Positions 35,791 to 47,140 of a DNA stretch of 64,000 bases are shown here, piece by piece (the stretch's first letter is position 1; each line of letters starts with the position of its first letter). The translations under genes and the position numbers were made by a program. The notes under the pieces were generated by a model. The model saw only the letters and a program-made list of their open reading frames with translations, made no database searches and was not told the origin of the DNA. This DNA comes from Catonia carolina (Eukaryota; Arthropoda; Insecta; Hemiptera; Achilidae), in assembly GCA_035578175.1 (NCBI GenBank), contig JAQMRL010000001.1:372427720-372491719 (forward strand), read 5' to 3'.

Positions 35791-36454
35791 GAAACTATAT
35801 TTTGAAGATGGTATCTTTTTTGTTTTACAAAATCGATTACCCAATTCTGTAATCCGTACATGCTGACATTATATCTACGCCCTATCTATTCTGAAATGAA
35901 TAGGTAATAATTTTTAATATAATATTATAATAATAATTACCTAATTATTATTGTAACTTAATTAAGACTGAATAAATACTTCATATTTGCATCGGGTGTC
36001 TGGTTTTTTATAGGCCCTATTACATTAAATGATACAAAATTTTTGTTCGATTTTTAGTCAATAAATCTAGGTGCGGGGCTTATTCGAGGAGGGTACTCGA
36101 GTATATACTATTTACTTATTTTTTTATGATTTCATTATTTTTTAATTTTCGTTTTTATATTTGACATTTAAATTATCCACTGAGATATTAGGCTTATTTA
36201 TTCCTTCAAATAGTTTTCTGTTTGTTTTTGTCAAAAATTGTCTTCGACCTTTTGATGGTTGTAGTGTGTTGTTAATTTCTGAATAATTTTAGTTAAATTA
36301 TCAATATTATAATTTTGGTGAAAATAAAAGGTTATATAAAGGTAAATTTGTTGCAAATAAATTTCATTTAATCATAATTCTATTTTAAAGATTGTTAATA
36401 CTTAAAGTATTTCTTCAGTCACTCCCAAGGTTTATACGTTTTAGAAAACATGGC

Positions 36455-36504
36455 AATCAATAAAAAGTTATCATACTAAAATAGGTATCTATAGGAATGT
36501 TGTT
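36455..36504. repeat. 50-bp perfect direct repeat, copy 2
   Basis: Identical to 35741-35790 in the same orientation; flanking bases differ on both sides. Too long for a normal target-site duplication, so segmental duplication or a transposition footprint is more likely. Confidence 0.9.
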
Positions 36505-37780
36505 TACAGCAGTATTATTATTTTTAGGCTGGTAATGGAATTTCATAATACGTACTGGTAATTTATATTTTTCGTCTTCTGTCTTATAACATTTTCTTGT
36601 GAGATGTGTTACGTTATAAAATGAATTCAATTTTGAGTAGTTTTGTTCACACTAGCACACAGAGAAATTTTTAAAATACAATTTTCAAACTCAGTGAACC
36701 TGAAAACAAGTAATTTCATTGAAAAGTTAATTTCGAAAATCTGACAGATCCGTTTATTTTTCTTTGCCTGCGGCAAGTAACAAAAATTAATTAAGGGAAA
36801 TTCTTTTAAATAATTCAAAATTTTATAATACCTAAAGAATATAAAATGAATTGAACTTTTTTGTTATTTTTCCTTAGAAGTTTCCTTGTAAATTGGAATA
36901 CTTATGAAGTGGTTTGTTGAGAATTTAGTGGAAATTTACCTTACTTCCGCCATATAACATAGTACATTGGTGAGCTTTTCACCAAGTTTAATCATACTCT
37001 GGCTGATACTAAATGACTGGGGCATTGACTGACCACACCCTACTCAAACGTTCATCCCTTTTTGTGATCATCTTTAGTGGGTTTGCAAACCACTTTGAAC
37101 TGTTCATCATATCAACTAATTTGAAATTTCCGACCCTGTGATCACACATCACATTAAAGAGCTCACGAGAAAGAAGAGGACAAGAAACGGGTGAGATAAC
37201 CTTATGTCAACATTTCTGATAGAGGAGTAAGAATTTTAAACGCATAATGAAGCACAATCGATTATTTTTCTTCATTAAATATTATATAATACTATTAATT
37301 GCTCCTGAACTGCGTATGGGCTTATTGATTAACTCAAAACGGTTTAGTAAACTGATTTATCAGTTTCGTTTTGTTTTCCCGTATTCACTTCACACTTAAT
37401 TAATCTCAGTATCTCTGTAAAAATAATTCCGATTTTCAGATTTACAGCTTTTCGGGAAGGCACTGATCTCTAAGCCCCTGGGGCGTAAAAATTTTTATTC
37501 GTTCAATACTACTTTTTAATATTCGTAAGTAATCACTAATGACCAAAATATAGATGCAACTTTTTTTATCCTTAATAACTTTATTTGCAACTATATTCTC
37601 AAACACAAAGAGTTAATTTTATAAAAGTAAAGAAAGGATGACAAGAAAAAGTAATGAAAAAGAAGTCATACCCATTGGTATATTATGTTCTATGAGATAA
37701 TGTTTATAATGCATGAATGAGAAATAACAATGTTAGAAGAAATGAAGAAAGAAAAAGAAAATTTTAAAAAAGAAAATAAA
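36505..37780. other. Non-coding, nothing recognised
   Basis: AT-rich, no identified feature. Confidence 0.5.
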
Positions 37781-38285
37781 TCACGTTGTAGAAGATTTCG
37801 GGCCCACTACCTGCGTTGCGGATTCCCTTAGTAATGCATCCAAGTAATTTATTGGTAAACACAACTTCTTAAAGCGTGATAAAATAAATTTTGTTATAAC
37901 ATTATAATAATATACGAAATGTACCAACGCTTTCTTTAGATTAAAATTATTTGAAAACTCCAACACATTGATTCGTGAACCAAGTTCTTCACATTTATCA
38001 GGCAATCCAATCGTCGGCTCAGCAGGAAGTGGAGCACAGACTTGGGTTACCTGTTTTCCATACAGTTCAAATGTAATAACGTTTAATAACAAAATACAAC
38101 ATATTTTTAAACACTATTATAAATTAAATAATCTCTATGATAAAATTGTGAAAAGGCTAACTGTAGTAATTAACTGCGGGAATCCTACTAATGACTGGTG
38201 CCCTCCTTTAACGTGTAACGTCATTTTAAAATTATGTATTATATGCATATTTGTTGGTTGTGCAAAACCCCACAGTTGCAAATAA
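37781..38285. other. Two overlapping antiparallel open frames, unassigned
   Basis: A minus frame (38092-37781, 103 codons) contains YGKQVTQVCAPLPAEPTIGL and PDKCEELGSRINVLE. A plus frame (37968-38285, 105 codons) overlaps its first 125 bases. The minus stretch 37960-38070 is less AT-rich than its neighbours and could be an exon or transposon scrap, but I recognise no domain and find no clear splice pair. Neither is called a gene. Confidence 0.25.
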
Positions 38286-38429
38286 AAATAAATAGAGCGA
38301 AAAAAATTATAATATAAATTCTTGGTTATATAACTTACTTCACCTTTTTAAAAATTAATTTGATTTTTTATTTTTGAATTTGATTTCTGATTTGTATTTG
38401 AATATACGGTATTGTATTGTATCACTTAA

Positions 38430-39010
38430 TCCAAGATTTTTTCGGGATCTGGTTATAATATATAATAAACAAGTTTCTTTTAAATATATAACAATTATTT
38501 ATTTACAAGATTATAAATCACAATAAATTATTATACTTAGACTAATAAAAAATTAAAATTAAATTACTTAACTAAGTACAAATTTTAAGCTGACTTAGGT
38601 AGAAAAAATATTATTTTACATTTAATATTTTACTCTTACTTACAACCAATAATTATAGAACGTTTAAAAGACGAAGACCTTTTCCTTAACGTACTTTTTA
38701 CAATTTATATAAACTGGTTCACACTTCTTAATAGGGCTCTCTCATTCATAACCATGTTGCAAATTGAATAAAACTGAACTACTACGGGGCTAGCGCTTTA
38801 AATAAGTACGGTCCTGATTGTTTCTCGTAAGACAACAAAAATCTAAACTATAGAGGACAAGAGACACACTACTAAAACCATCTACACTTGACCAGAACAA
38901 TCTACGATGTAGTACAACAAATTAAAGAATCCATAATTGGCATAATAAAACCCTTTCTACTGTACTTAAAACTAGTTTCGACCGCTCTTCCAAAAGCTCC
39001 ATTCAAAAGC
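38430..39010 (-). mobile_element. Possible second LTR-like sequence
   Basis: On the minus strand, a CTTATTTAAAGCGC promoter-like motif (38795-38808) lies upstream of a long AT-rich part with AATAAAT signals. The region ends CAGATCCCGAAAAAATC (38441-38457), like the end of the 28110-28700 region (AGATCCCGAAACGG). Similarity elsewhere is weak. Boundaries and target duplication were not found. Confidence 0.25.
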
Positions 39011-39789
39011 ATTATTATTCATCGACAATATCATTGTTACAATACATTTTATTTCATACAATAAACAATTTTCTCACTTTAACTATTACTGCCTACCACA
39101 ACTACTGTTATAATGTCACAGTATGCAATAAATTTGTATTAATCTAGAAGTTCCAAAATATTTCTTATAAAAACGTCTCACATTTATACAATTTAAAAAT
39201 ATTAGTCTATGTACATACTTTACATAAAGTTAGTTATTAATAGAATTCAATAAATAACAAATAAAATTCTATTACTGATAAATTTATCTTATGTAATTGG
39301 TTTTACTTGGAGAATACATTAATATTTTTTATGCTAATCAATTTTTAATACTTAATTTGTAATTACTAACGTAGTGTCTATTATTTGATAAGACTATCAT
39401 TAGATTCACTTTTTTGTATTAAGTAAAAAGAAGCCCAGTCAAATAAAAGTTAACGTTGTTATACTAGAAAAAAGCAGAAAAACACACAGTCGCATGTAAC
39501 CGCTTGTATAAAAGAAAATCATCTTCTTTTTAATAAAACTGTAATATTGTGCGGAGTTTAAAGAGCAATATTCATCGCTAAAGCAAAAAATAATAAAACA
39601 CTTATAAAAACCTTAGGTCGTCAAGAAACGAGTAACGGGCTTTTTAAAAAGTTAAATCATCTATAAAATTAAAGTTTATAACTAAGGTACTTTCTTATGA
39701 CTGAATTTATCTTTATTCTTTGAATATATAACTGTAAAATTTACAAATTTCAATTAGATATTTTTTTAATCTCTAATGCAGTATGTTCA
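39011..39789. other. Non-coding, nothing recognised
   Basis: AT-rich; no gene or repeat identified. Confidence 0.5.
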
Positions 39790-40035
39790 ATTTAAAAACA
39801 ATACCCAAAAGACTCAATATGATGCGGATGACATACATAAGGTGTAAATTAGGTGTAGTCTTGTACAGATTAAGGCCGACCATTACAGAGCGAGTATGGT
39901 TACTTGAACCCAACCATCAAAGTACACCGGTAACCACTTTAGTATTCAAGTCTGTATCAAAATCTTTACCTTAACTAGAATTTGAACCACGAAACCTGTT
40001 TGTCTCTATTTACCACTAGACTAACTCAGTCGGTT
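39790..40035 (-). mobile_element. SINE-I copy 2, diverged
   Basis: It shares TAAATTAGGTGTAGTCTTGT, CCATCAAAGTACACCGGTAA and the B-box-like region (plus-strand GAATTTGAACC near 39980) with copies at 11288 and 44206. The right end is the tRNA-like head (CTAGACTAACTCAGTCGG). Internal deletions make it shorter. Confidence 0.7.
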
Positions 40036-40285
40036 AATTATATACTGCCTAAAAGAGTTAGATTTACCTCAATTTTATTTTAGGGTAAATCGCTTTCAAA
40101 ATTTTATTATTTAGTTAATTTACCCTTGATCAAAATTAAATATCTGTTGCAAAATTTTAATTTGAAGAATTTTTTTGTAAACTATGTGAACGTATGGTAC
40201 ATAAAACCTTTGACGACAATTTAAAAGATTCAACAGTAAAAAAACTAGCCGCGTTATTCTTATAGTCTTGTTTAATTCTCTACAT

Positions 40286-40642
40286 TAGTGATTCTTAACG
40301 TGGGGTGCCCCCTGGTGGGGGGCGTAGTAGAATTTCAAAGGAGGCGTGAGTGTATTTTAAAAAATTAAATTTAAAAGTAAAATTATAATTTACTCAGTTT
40401 TGTAGTCACATGTATATTTAAAAAATTATAGTACTTTTTTGTACATTGTACTCTAGCAGAGTCTAGCACTCGATTACTGGAATAACAAGGTAATTGTCCT
40501 CCTCTAGCAACACTGTGATCACGCTTCTGTTTCATATTCTGATTGTAGGCTACTACTACTTTTGTGATGATGTTGGGGGGGGGGGTCACCTCACATCAGT
40601 GTTCAAAGGGGGGCACAGTGCCTGAAAGGTTAAGAACCACTG
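40286..40642. mobile_element. hAT-type MITE with 8-bp target-site duplication
   Basis: The left end is TAGTGATTCTTAAC; the right end in reverse complement is CAGTGGTTCTTAAC. The flanks are CTCTACAT (40278-40285) and CTCTACAC (40643-40650), 7 of 8 identical. CAGTGGTTCT ends and 8-bp duplications are typical of hAT (Charlie-like) elements. The 357-bp interior has C/G runs near both ends (GGTGCCCCCTGG; GGGGGGGCAC) and no coding potential. It is non-autonomous, and a hAT transposase elsewhere would have mobilised it. Confidence 0.88.
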
Positions 40643-40650
40643 CTCTACAC

Positions 40651-41070
40651 GATCTACTAAATTACCGCCCAAACCAAATAACCCCAGATCTAGTTATATG
40701 AAGCTACCCAACCGTATGACATCTAAAGCGAAAACGGAGCAAAGACATCTTGATCTATATAGCGAATAACACCCACAGTTACTGTTGGAGATACATAGTG
40801 TCGCTGGGTACCTGTTTTCCTTTCAACAGCAACCGCTCATTAAATTAAGTATTTGTAACATATATGGTAATTGTGCCGCTCATTGTACGATACCGTACCA
40901 ACATACATTCTAGAGATAGTGGAAATTAATATATCCAATTATGGCTAAAAAACAATGTGCCAGGATATGCAAATGGAACAAATTTTTAGTGTACTATTCA
41001 ATGTTTTGCCGAATTAGTGTTAACAGTAAGATTCAAATCTCATAATTTTCCGCTTTTTATTGGTATATGA
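40651..41070. other. Non-coding, nothing recognised
   Basis: Mixed composition, no identifiable gene or repeat. Confidence 0.5.
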
Positions 41071-41466
41071 TGCCCATTACGGACAGGTGGAGTGTTAAAT
41101 TAATTGCACTCGATCTGCTGGTTCCAGGGCTACAAAAAGTAGTTCTGTTTCTTATCACATAGTCAGCCAATTATATGACTGAACTATTTAATAACAGAAG
41201 AAGTAGAGGTGTAAAAGACACTAATCAGAGTTATCTCCTCTGAGAGTAATAAATTTCACTATACAGCCAGACCTTGTTGTGAATGAAGTGAAGTTATCAT
41301 TTGTAGGGTGTAAAATGGGTGCTTTTCGGAGGGCCTGGCATGCTGATAAGCATACTCTTTCAACTCAGTGAGGAAGGTAATAGTAAACCACCTTACTCCT
41401 CGTTTTTACTTAGTAAAACCTCTAGAGGTTCAAACCAGCTTTTCAGTTGTTAACCTAAACAACATT
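41071..41466 (+). mobile_element. RepA copy 3
   Basis: Plus-strand copy starting TGCCCATTACGGACAGGTGG and ending in the diverged tail GGTTCAAACCAGCTTTTCAG, TTGTTAACCTAAACAAC. The hairpin is damaged here (CAGC..TTTT..). It includes the conserved ATCTCCTCTGAGAGTAATAA and CAGTGAGGAAGGTAATAGTA segments. No TSD seen. Confidence 0.75.
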
Positions 41467-43709
41467 CGTATATGATTGATGAATATTCGTATACGATTGA
41501 AACGTGTATTTTCTTTTTGTATACGTTCAATTGTTATGCAAGTTGATACTAATGCAGGCGGCGAAGAATGATATTGCTAGATTTACAGAATTACGAGCTT
41601 GCTTGTAGCACCTTATGTTGCTACACTTAAGGTAGTAGTATTTACTATTATTGCTCTGTCGGTGATTAAACGATAAAAATATTATTTCTTCTATGGTTTG
41701 TCTCCATTATTTCTCAACAATATAAATTCTTGTGCATCGATTTAGTTGTTTCCTAATTGTAACTAATAAACGGTGCGAGTTACGCGATATATTAATGGTT
41801 ATGAAAACATTCACGTTTTTTGTATTTTTATACCCATTATTTTGAAAATATTGTAACGATTCGAAAATGAGTCACAGATAAATCTGTTTATGTTTGCTCT
41901 AGTCAAGAGTATAAACGTTTAAAATAAATATAAAATTATTTAATTTATTTAAACAAAGTTTCGTTGCTAGGAAACCGGGAAATAAGAAGTAAGATTTGTA
42001 AAGGAATTAGGGGAGTGTGGTACCGAACGTCAAGCAAGATGGAAGGTCCACACACCAATTCTAAAGTTTAAAATACACATACACATTTTAAAAAAGATTA
42101 TACGATATAAATTAAACTAATAATTGAGATAATGGTAATTTAAAAGTTGTAAGATGAATTTTGTTCTAAAAGATAAACAAGAAATTTAATAAGAAACATA
42201 AAGGAAAAGTTACATATTAATAACCTAGGTTGTGAAAAATTTTAAAATTAATAAAGTAAAATTTATTCAACGATATTGACTTATGATTTAATTTATTCAC
42301 AACAATATATGGTTTTATTATAAAAGTAAAAGTTTTAAATACTTTTTGAATCAATGGTTAACCTAACTTTACCTCGTTATTCTCTAATGTGGGTGAAAAA
42401 ACATCTTTAGTTATTTTCTTTTACTCAACATAATATTAAAAATGTAAGAAAAATGACAAACAGAAGGTGGTTGCAGTAGTATAGCAACTTTGAAAAATAT
42501 TTCCCAAAAAGACTTTTAAAGCTTTGTATTTTATCTCGATTTTTCCTAAAATTCTGGGAATCACAAACATTAGTGATGTCGTTCCTTTAAATTAAATTAT
42601 TACAATTAAAAATATATTTCATTTTTATTCAAGAATCTGTTATTTACCGTTTTTACGAAAAATTATGAACAACGACATAAGTTTTCAGCGAGGGCGTTTC
42701 CTCCTTCCCGTCCCTTGATCACTTTTGACGGCTCTGCTTCTTTTAATTCCTCGCACTTGCATCTTTGTGTTTATTAAAAAAATCTATACTCGTTTAACAC
42801 AATGAAAGTTCCTTAAAAAGATTCATTTTCAATTAACAAACAGTCAGTTCATAAAAGACAAGTAATTAATATTACAGAACACGTAATTAACTTTTAATTG
42901 AATCGAACACATTTTTGAAATGAAAGGTGACACATATAGACTCACTTTCTCCCCCTCCGGCTCTCTCAGGACTCTTTGGTCTCGTATCCTTTGAAAACTG
43001 ACTTTAAAAATATTTCGTTCAGGCACAGCATTACTTTGTTAGATGTGTTCCTGTTTACGTTCCCAGCATAATGGTTTTACAGTACACATTGATACACCTA
43101 CATGTTCTACCGAGAGGTTTAATTAAGAATACACAAGATGTTTCAAAAATCATTTTATGAAATTCAAAATGTACACGTATCAGAGAACTGGATATTCTGC
43201 AGGTTGTTTAATTATTTATTACTTAACATCCGTAAAAATCAATAACAATTTTTTTAGAAACACGATACGAAACTACCTCCCATGTTACCAAAAACGCCAC
43301 AACCTCCATAAAATTTCGAAATTATCTGTTATTAGTTACCTTCATAGGTATGAACTTTCAATAATTATCAGTATTAGAAGTAACACATATCCAATCCAAA
43401 TTGGGGTTGCATACGTTCGCAACATCAAAGAAAACCTTTATCGCATTTATTAAATATGATGACATAAGTGCGAAAAATGTGATGACAGTGTGTATAAACA
43501 AATGAAAAATACGTTTGATAATAACACTTTTTGAAAATGTGATCTCCCGTAGGAATTAAAATTTTAAATCTGCTGACTCGACTAGCCTAAAAAAATTCTG
43601 TTATTTGTTGTTTTAAACCTTGTTTTGGTTTTTAATATTTGTCGTAGTTGTAATAAAAATACGTACATTTAATAAATATTTTTAGATTTAAAGGAATATC
43701 GCTATTGTT
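41467..43709. other. Non-coding, nothing recognised
   Basis: AT-rich. Two short less AT-rich patches (41990-42060 and 42680-42770) have no recognisable coding or repeat identity. A 98-codon frame at 43157-43453 is unassigned and low complexity. Confidence 0.5.
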
Positions 43710-44107
43710 TGCCCATAACAGACAGGTGGAGTGTCAAATTATTTACAATTAATCTGTTCGTTGCAGGGCTAAAATAAATAGTTCTGTTTCTCATCGCATG
43801 GTCAGCCAATCAAATGACTGAATCATTCAAGAACAGAAGAGGTAGAGGTGTACAAGACACTATTTAGAGTTATCTCCTCTGAAAGTAATGAATTTCATTA
43901 TACAGCCAGATCCTGTGGTGAATGAAGTGAAGGTGTCATTTGTAGAGAAAATATGTGCTTTTCAGAGGACCCAGCTTGCTGATAAGCATACTTTTCCATT
44001 CAGTGAGGAAGGCAATTATAATCCACCTCACTCCTCGTTTTACTTAGCAAAACCTCTACAGGGTCAAACCAGCCTTTGGGCTGATGACCTAAGCAACAAC
44101 AACAACA
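43710..44107 (+). mobile_element. RepA copy 4, best-preserved 3' end
   Basis: Plus-strand copy from GCCCATAACAGACAGGTGGA to the hairpin CAGCC-TTTG-GGCTG (44070-44083), followed by ATGACCTAAG and (CAA)n. The open frame at 43888-44148 crosses this repeat and is not conserved in the other copies. A 45-bp piece, then (GAA)n at 44155-44170, follows and may be another short retroposon tail. Confidence 0.78.
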
Positions 44108-44205
44108 TCGCTGTTCTGAGTCAGAACAGGCAGAAGCCTAATCCTTGATCGTATGAAGAAGAAGAAGAAGGTACTTCCATAGCATTTTTGTTTTTAATTC
44201 CTAAT

Positions 44206-44515
44206 GTGTGTACGTTACAATCTGTTCAATTTAGAACAATAAGCAACCCCATGACCCAACGAGATGAAGATGATGTGTATGACGTGTAAATGAGGTGTAG
44301 TCTTGTGTAGACCCAGGCCGACAATTCCTGAGAGAGTATGGTTAATTAAACCCCAACCATCAAAGTACACCGGTAACCACTGTCTAGTATTCAAATCCGT
44401 ATAAAAGTAACTACCTTTACTAGGATTTGAACCAGGAACCTTCGTCTCCGACAATTAGCTGTTAAACAGCTGACTCGCGGCGACGGCTTTACCTTTAGAC
44501 CAACCCGGTGGGTCC
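44206..44515 (-). mobile_element. SINE-I copy 3, longest copy
   Basis: On the minus strand, the head GGGTTGGTCTAAAGGTAAAG provides an A-box-like site and GGTTCAAATCC (plus 44423-44433) the B box, about 60 bases apart. The body includes CCGGTGTACTTTGATGGTTG and TCGTTGGGTCATGGGG and ends near TTGTAACGTACACAC. It has an insertion with the inverted pair CAGCTGTT-AACAGCTG in the head. The 79-codon frame 44454-44215 lies wholly in the SINE and is fortuitous. Confidence 0.8.
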
Positions 44516-44585
44516 AAGCATTTTATGGACATTCTATGGACCCGTTTTAAGCATTCTATGGACCCGGTGGGTCCATAGCATTTTA
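44505..44585. repeat. Short GGTGGGTCC / GGACCC repeats with a hairpin
   Basis: GTGGGTCCAAGCATTTTATG (44510) is repeated as GTGGGTCCATAGCATTTT (44568), with ATTCTATGGACCCG twice between. CTATGGACCC-GGT-GGGTCCATAG (44556-44578) is a perfect 10-bp stem. The block starts at the edge of SINE-I copy 3, so it may come from repeated slippage or insertion of the SINE 5' end. Confidence 0.75.
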
Positions 44586-44589
44586 ACAT

Positions 44590-45770
44590 TGTACTGATTT
44601 AATTTATAATATAACCGTTAGTAATAATATTACAAACTATACTAATATTAGTAGGCTACTCGTAAGTACATTGTAAAATAATAAAATATAAGTACATACC
44701 ATAACAGGTATTTAAATATTGCAAAATATATTAAAAGGTCTGAATATAAAAAAACTATATTTTTGAATTATAATAATCGTGTTAAAATAAATAATAAGTG
44801 TATAATTTTACCTCATTATTCTCTACAAAAACATTTAAAAAATATAAGGCTCGTGAGGAAATCCTGTGTTGGAAGTTACCTTCTTGTACTTTAAACTAAC
44901 TAAAACTATACACCAGTAACATGACTAAATCGGTTATTTGTGATTGTAGCTCCTATTTAAATTAACCACAATTCTGTCAATATAATTAATTATTAAAATA
45001 ATGAAGAAATAAAAATAAATTTCTATTGATCGGAGATAGCCGTGCTAAATGTATTTGATTATTAACCAATGGCCAATGGCAATGATTGGACGAGAAGGAC
45101 AGAATTTGGATTTACTATGTAAGGCAAGAGTTGCAGATAATGTGCAAACAAGAGAATAAAATTCCAAAACAGATTCTGGAAATTCTGAAGGAAAAAAGTT
45201 TGGGATGTCCTCTACTACGCTGAGTAGTTTATTTTAATTTCAACTTTTTAATGAACAATAAAACATTTTGTTGCTGTAACAGACTAGGCGGTCTATACCC
45301 TGAATCGATTAGGAAGATTATTTAATTTCAAATAGCCTCACTCCCTTTCCAATTGCTATATTTTTATTTCTCTAGCTTTAGTCGAATGGAATTTCAAGTC
45401 ACGCGAAATCTGCGTAGTTTTCTAACATACTGTTGGTCATCTGATTACTTTAGTAAGCCTTTAATAAGCCCAACCACTCGAAAAACAGTTCAATGTATTT
45501 TTTTACGAACTTGCTCTTAGATTACTTTATAGTTTTCATCCATTTTTCAACAACATACTTTGACTATATTTCACAACATATTATTTCATAACGTGGATAG
45601 CATGATTTCAGTTATGTTCAATGTGTCAAAAGAGATAGACGTGGTTGTCAGCTGTTTCTGCTTTCACCTGATCAAAAAATAACTATACTCGTGCTCTGTG
45701 CGTAAAATAAATTGAGTAGTTCAAACTTTTAGATTTTAATTTTATATATTATTTTTACTGTTTTATTTCA
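44590..45770. other. Non-coding, nothing recognised
   Basis: AT-rich, no gene or repeat recognised. 45600-45775 could be the 5' UTR of the LINE remnant that follows. Confidence 0.45.
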
Positions 45771-45775
45771 CTATA

Positions 45776-46365
45776 ATGTCCGGAAAAAACCATATAACAT
45801 ACCAACTAGTGTCAACAGCAAAAAATAACATACCGATGGTAGAAGAGACGATAATAAAATGTATGCAAGACGACGCTTTCACAGAAAGCTTAATAAACAA
45901 TATTTCTCAAAGAGAAATCATCATCATAACTGAAAAGCTAGAAGACAAGCATACAAGTCTTAATTAAGAGTGCCAGCAGTTTGAAAAAGAGCTGGCAAAC
46001 TGTAAACAACAGCTAGCGACGACAAAAACAGAACATAGTCTCAAATGTAAGATCTCGAATAATTCAGGAGATGCACCATACGTGTTTTTAGGATTGAAGA
46101 ACAAGATGCGGAAAACACCGATCAACAAGTAATAAAAACAATTAAAAGGCAACTTGACATACCCATCTCCGCGGCGGGCATCGACAGGTCTCACAAAGTC
46201 GGCACCCCGAATCTATGTTAAAATCAGCTCAAAGACCATTAATTGTAAAATTTCTTAGTTATAAAACAAGAGAAGCAGTTTTTGTTGCAAAAAGAAAACT
46301 TAAAGAAACAGGAATTCTGACGGAAAAACACTTAGTGATGGTTCTTCACGCCAGACTATCAGGTG
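45776..46365 (+). pseudogene. LINE ORF1 (L1-type RNA-binding protein) remnant
   Basis: ATG at 45776 opens MSGKNHITYQLVSTAKNNIP, a 63-codon frame ending at TAA 45965. The same frame continues with a coiled-coil-like CQQFEKELANCKQQLATTKT. After a frame change near 46060, VFRIEEQDAENTDQQVIKTI and IPISAAGIDRSHKVGTP follow, then after another shift RPLIVKFLSYKTREAVFVAK. 'R..GI.E..nE.td..v', 'IdR.HRvG' and 'RpIivKF..y..R..v' are the order seen in L1-like ORF1 proteins (Transposase_22 type). One stop and at least two frameshifts show it is dead. It is co-oriented with the RT remnant at 48173. Confidence 0.72.
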
Positions 46366-46399
46366 GTCATCTTACATCATTTTAACTTAATTTAATTTT

Positions 46400-46690
46400 T
46401 GCTACGGTTCCCTTGCACGCCCCACTGATAGTATATAATTTGTTTTTAACCCGACATTTCCCATGTAGTATTATATAAACAGTTCCGAGGGAGATGGAGG
46501 GTTGTTTGCTGATGTCAGATCAAGTGGCCAGGCGGCAATTTTTTGGTTGGTAAGGCGGTTGCGGCCTCCTTGGGGCTGGACGAGGACGCCTTATTTGAGT
46601 CCAACACTACTTTCCCCATCGTGAGGGAGTAAACATGAGTTTTTCTCGCCGACTCGGGAAAAACAATTCTAATTTAAAAGCTTGAATAAC
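46400..46690. other. GC-richer unassigned block
   Basis: 46490-46650 stands out by composition (GGCGGTTGCGGCCTCCTTGG; GGCTGGACGAGGACGCCTTA). One frame reads KAVAASLGLDEDALFESNTT then FPIVRE and a stop. It may be a retroposon or gene fragment, but I do not recognise it. Confidence 0.35.
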
Positions 46691-46859
46691 CAGTGCATCT
46701 AACTTCCATAACTGCTTATTGTTTTCTAAAAGTTTACTCAGTATTTGTTATGTGAACTGCTACTTAGCCGGAGGTCCATTGAAATTATATTTTGTTAAAA
46801 ATTGTTTTTAAAAGCGATAGTAAGTGCAAAAAGAATATTGAACTCGATTCTAGATTACT

Positions 46860-47005
46860 GTTTTTTTGTTTAACGTCCGACTGTTTTTCTCCTTTACGAT
46901 AATGCAGACGTTGAAGGGTGATATATTAAAATGAGTGGTGAAAAAATGTCAGACCTGACTGGGAATCAAAACCATGACCCCTGTTATAGAAGTTACTTGC
47001 GCTCA
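46860..47005 (-). mobile_element. SINE-III copy 1
   Basis: On the minus strand, a tRNA-like head with GGTTTTGATTCCCAGTCAGG is followed by a body and ends GTCGGACGTTAAACAAAAAAA. The left part matches 59279-59425 (AATGCAGA.G.TGA...; GCCAGACC or GTCAGACCTGACTGGGAATC). Confidence 0.6.
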
Positions 47006-47029
47006 CCAACGATTTTATAAAGATGTATT

Positions 47030-47140
47030 ATTTATTCAGACGGGCAGGTCAGAGGGATGAATGGAGGCGCATTGTTGAGGAGGCCAAGGTCCACGTAGGG
47101 CTGTAGCGCTTCGTAAGTAGTAGTAGTAGTATTATTTATT
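47030..47140 (+). pseudogene. LINE C-terminal tail with (AGT)n
   Basis: The plus frame reads AGQRDEWRRIVEEAKVHVGL and then a stop (47103-47105). This corresponds to the very last residues of many LINE ORF2 proteins ('dR..WR.iV..Akvh.GL'). It is followed by CGCTTCGTA and an (AGT)n tract. It is a severely 5'-truncated insertion ending in simple repeats. Confidence 0.65.

Noticed and set aside
44215..44454. 79-codon frame that could be a small gene
   Set aside because: It lies entirely inside SINE-I; the sister copies at 11288 and 39790 do not keep the frame.
46490..46650. Possible coding exon (KAVAASLGLDEDALFESNTT)
   Set aside because: Short, stops immediately, lies among retroposon debris, and I recognise no family or splice borders.
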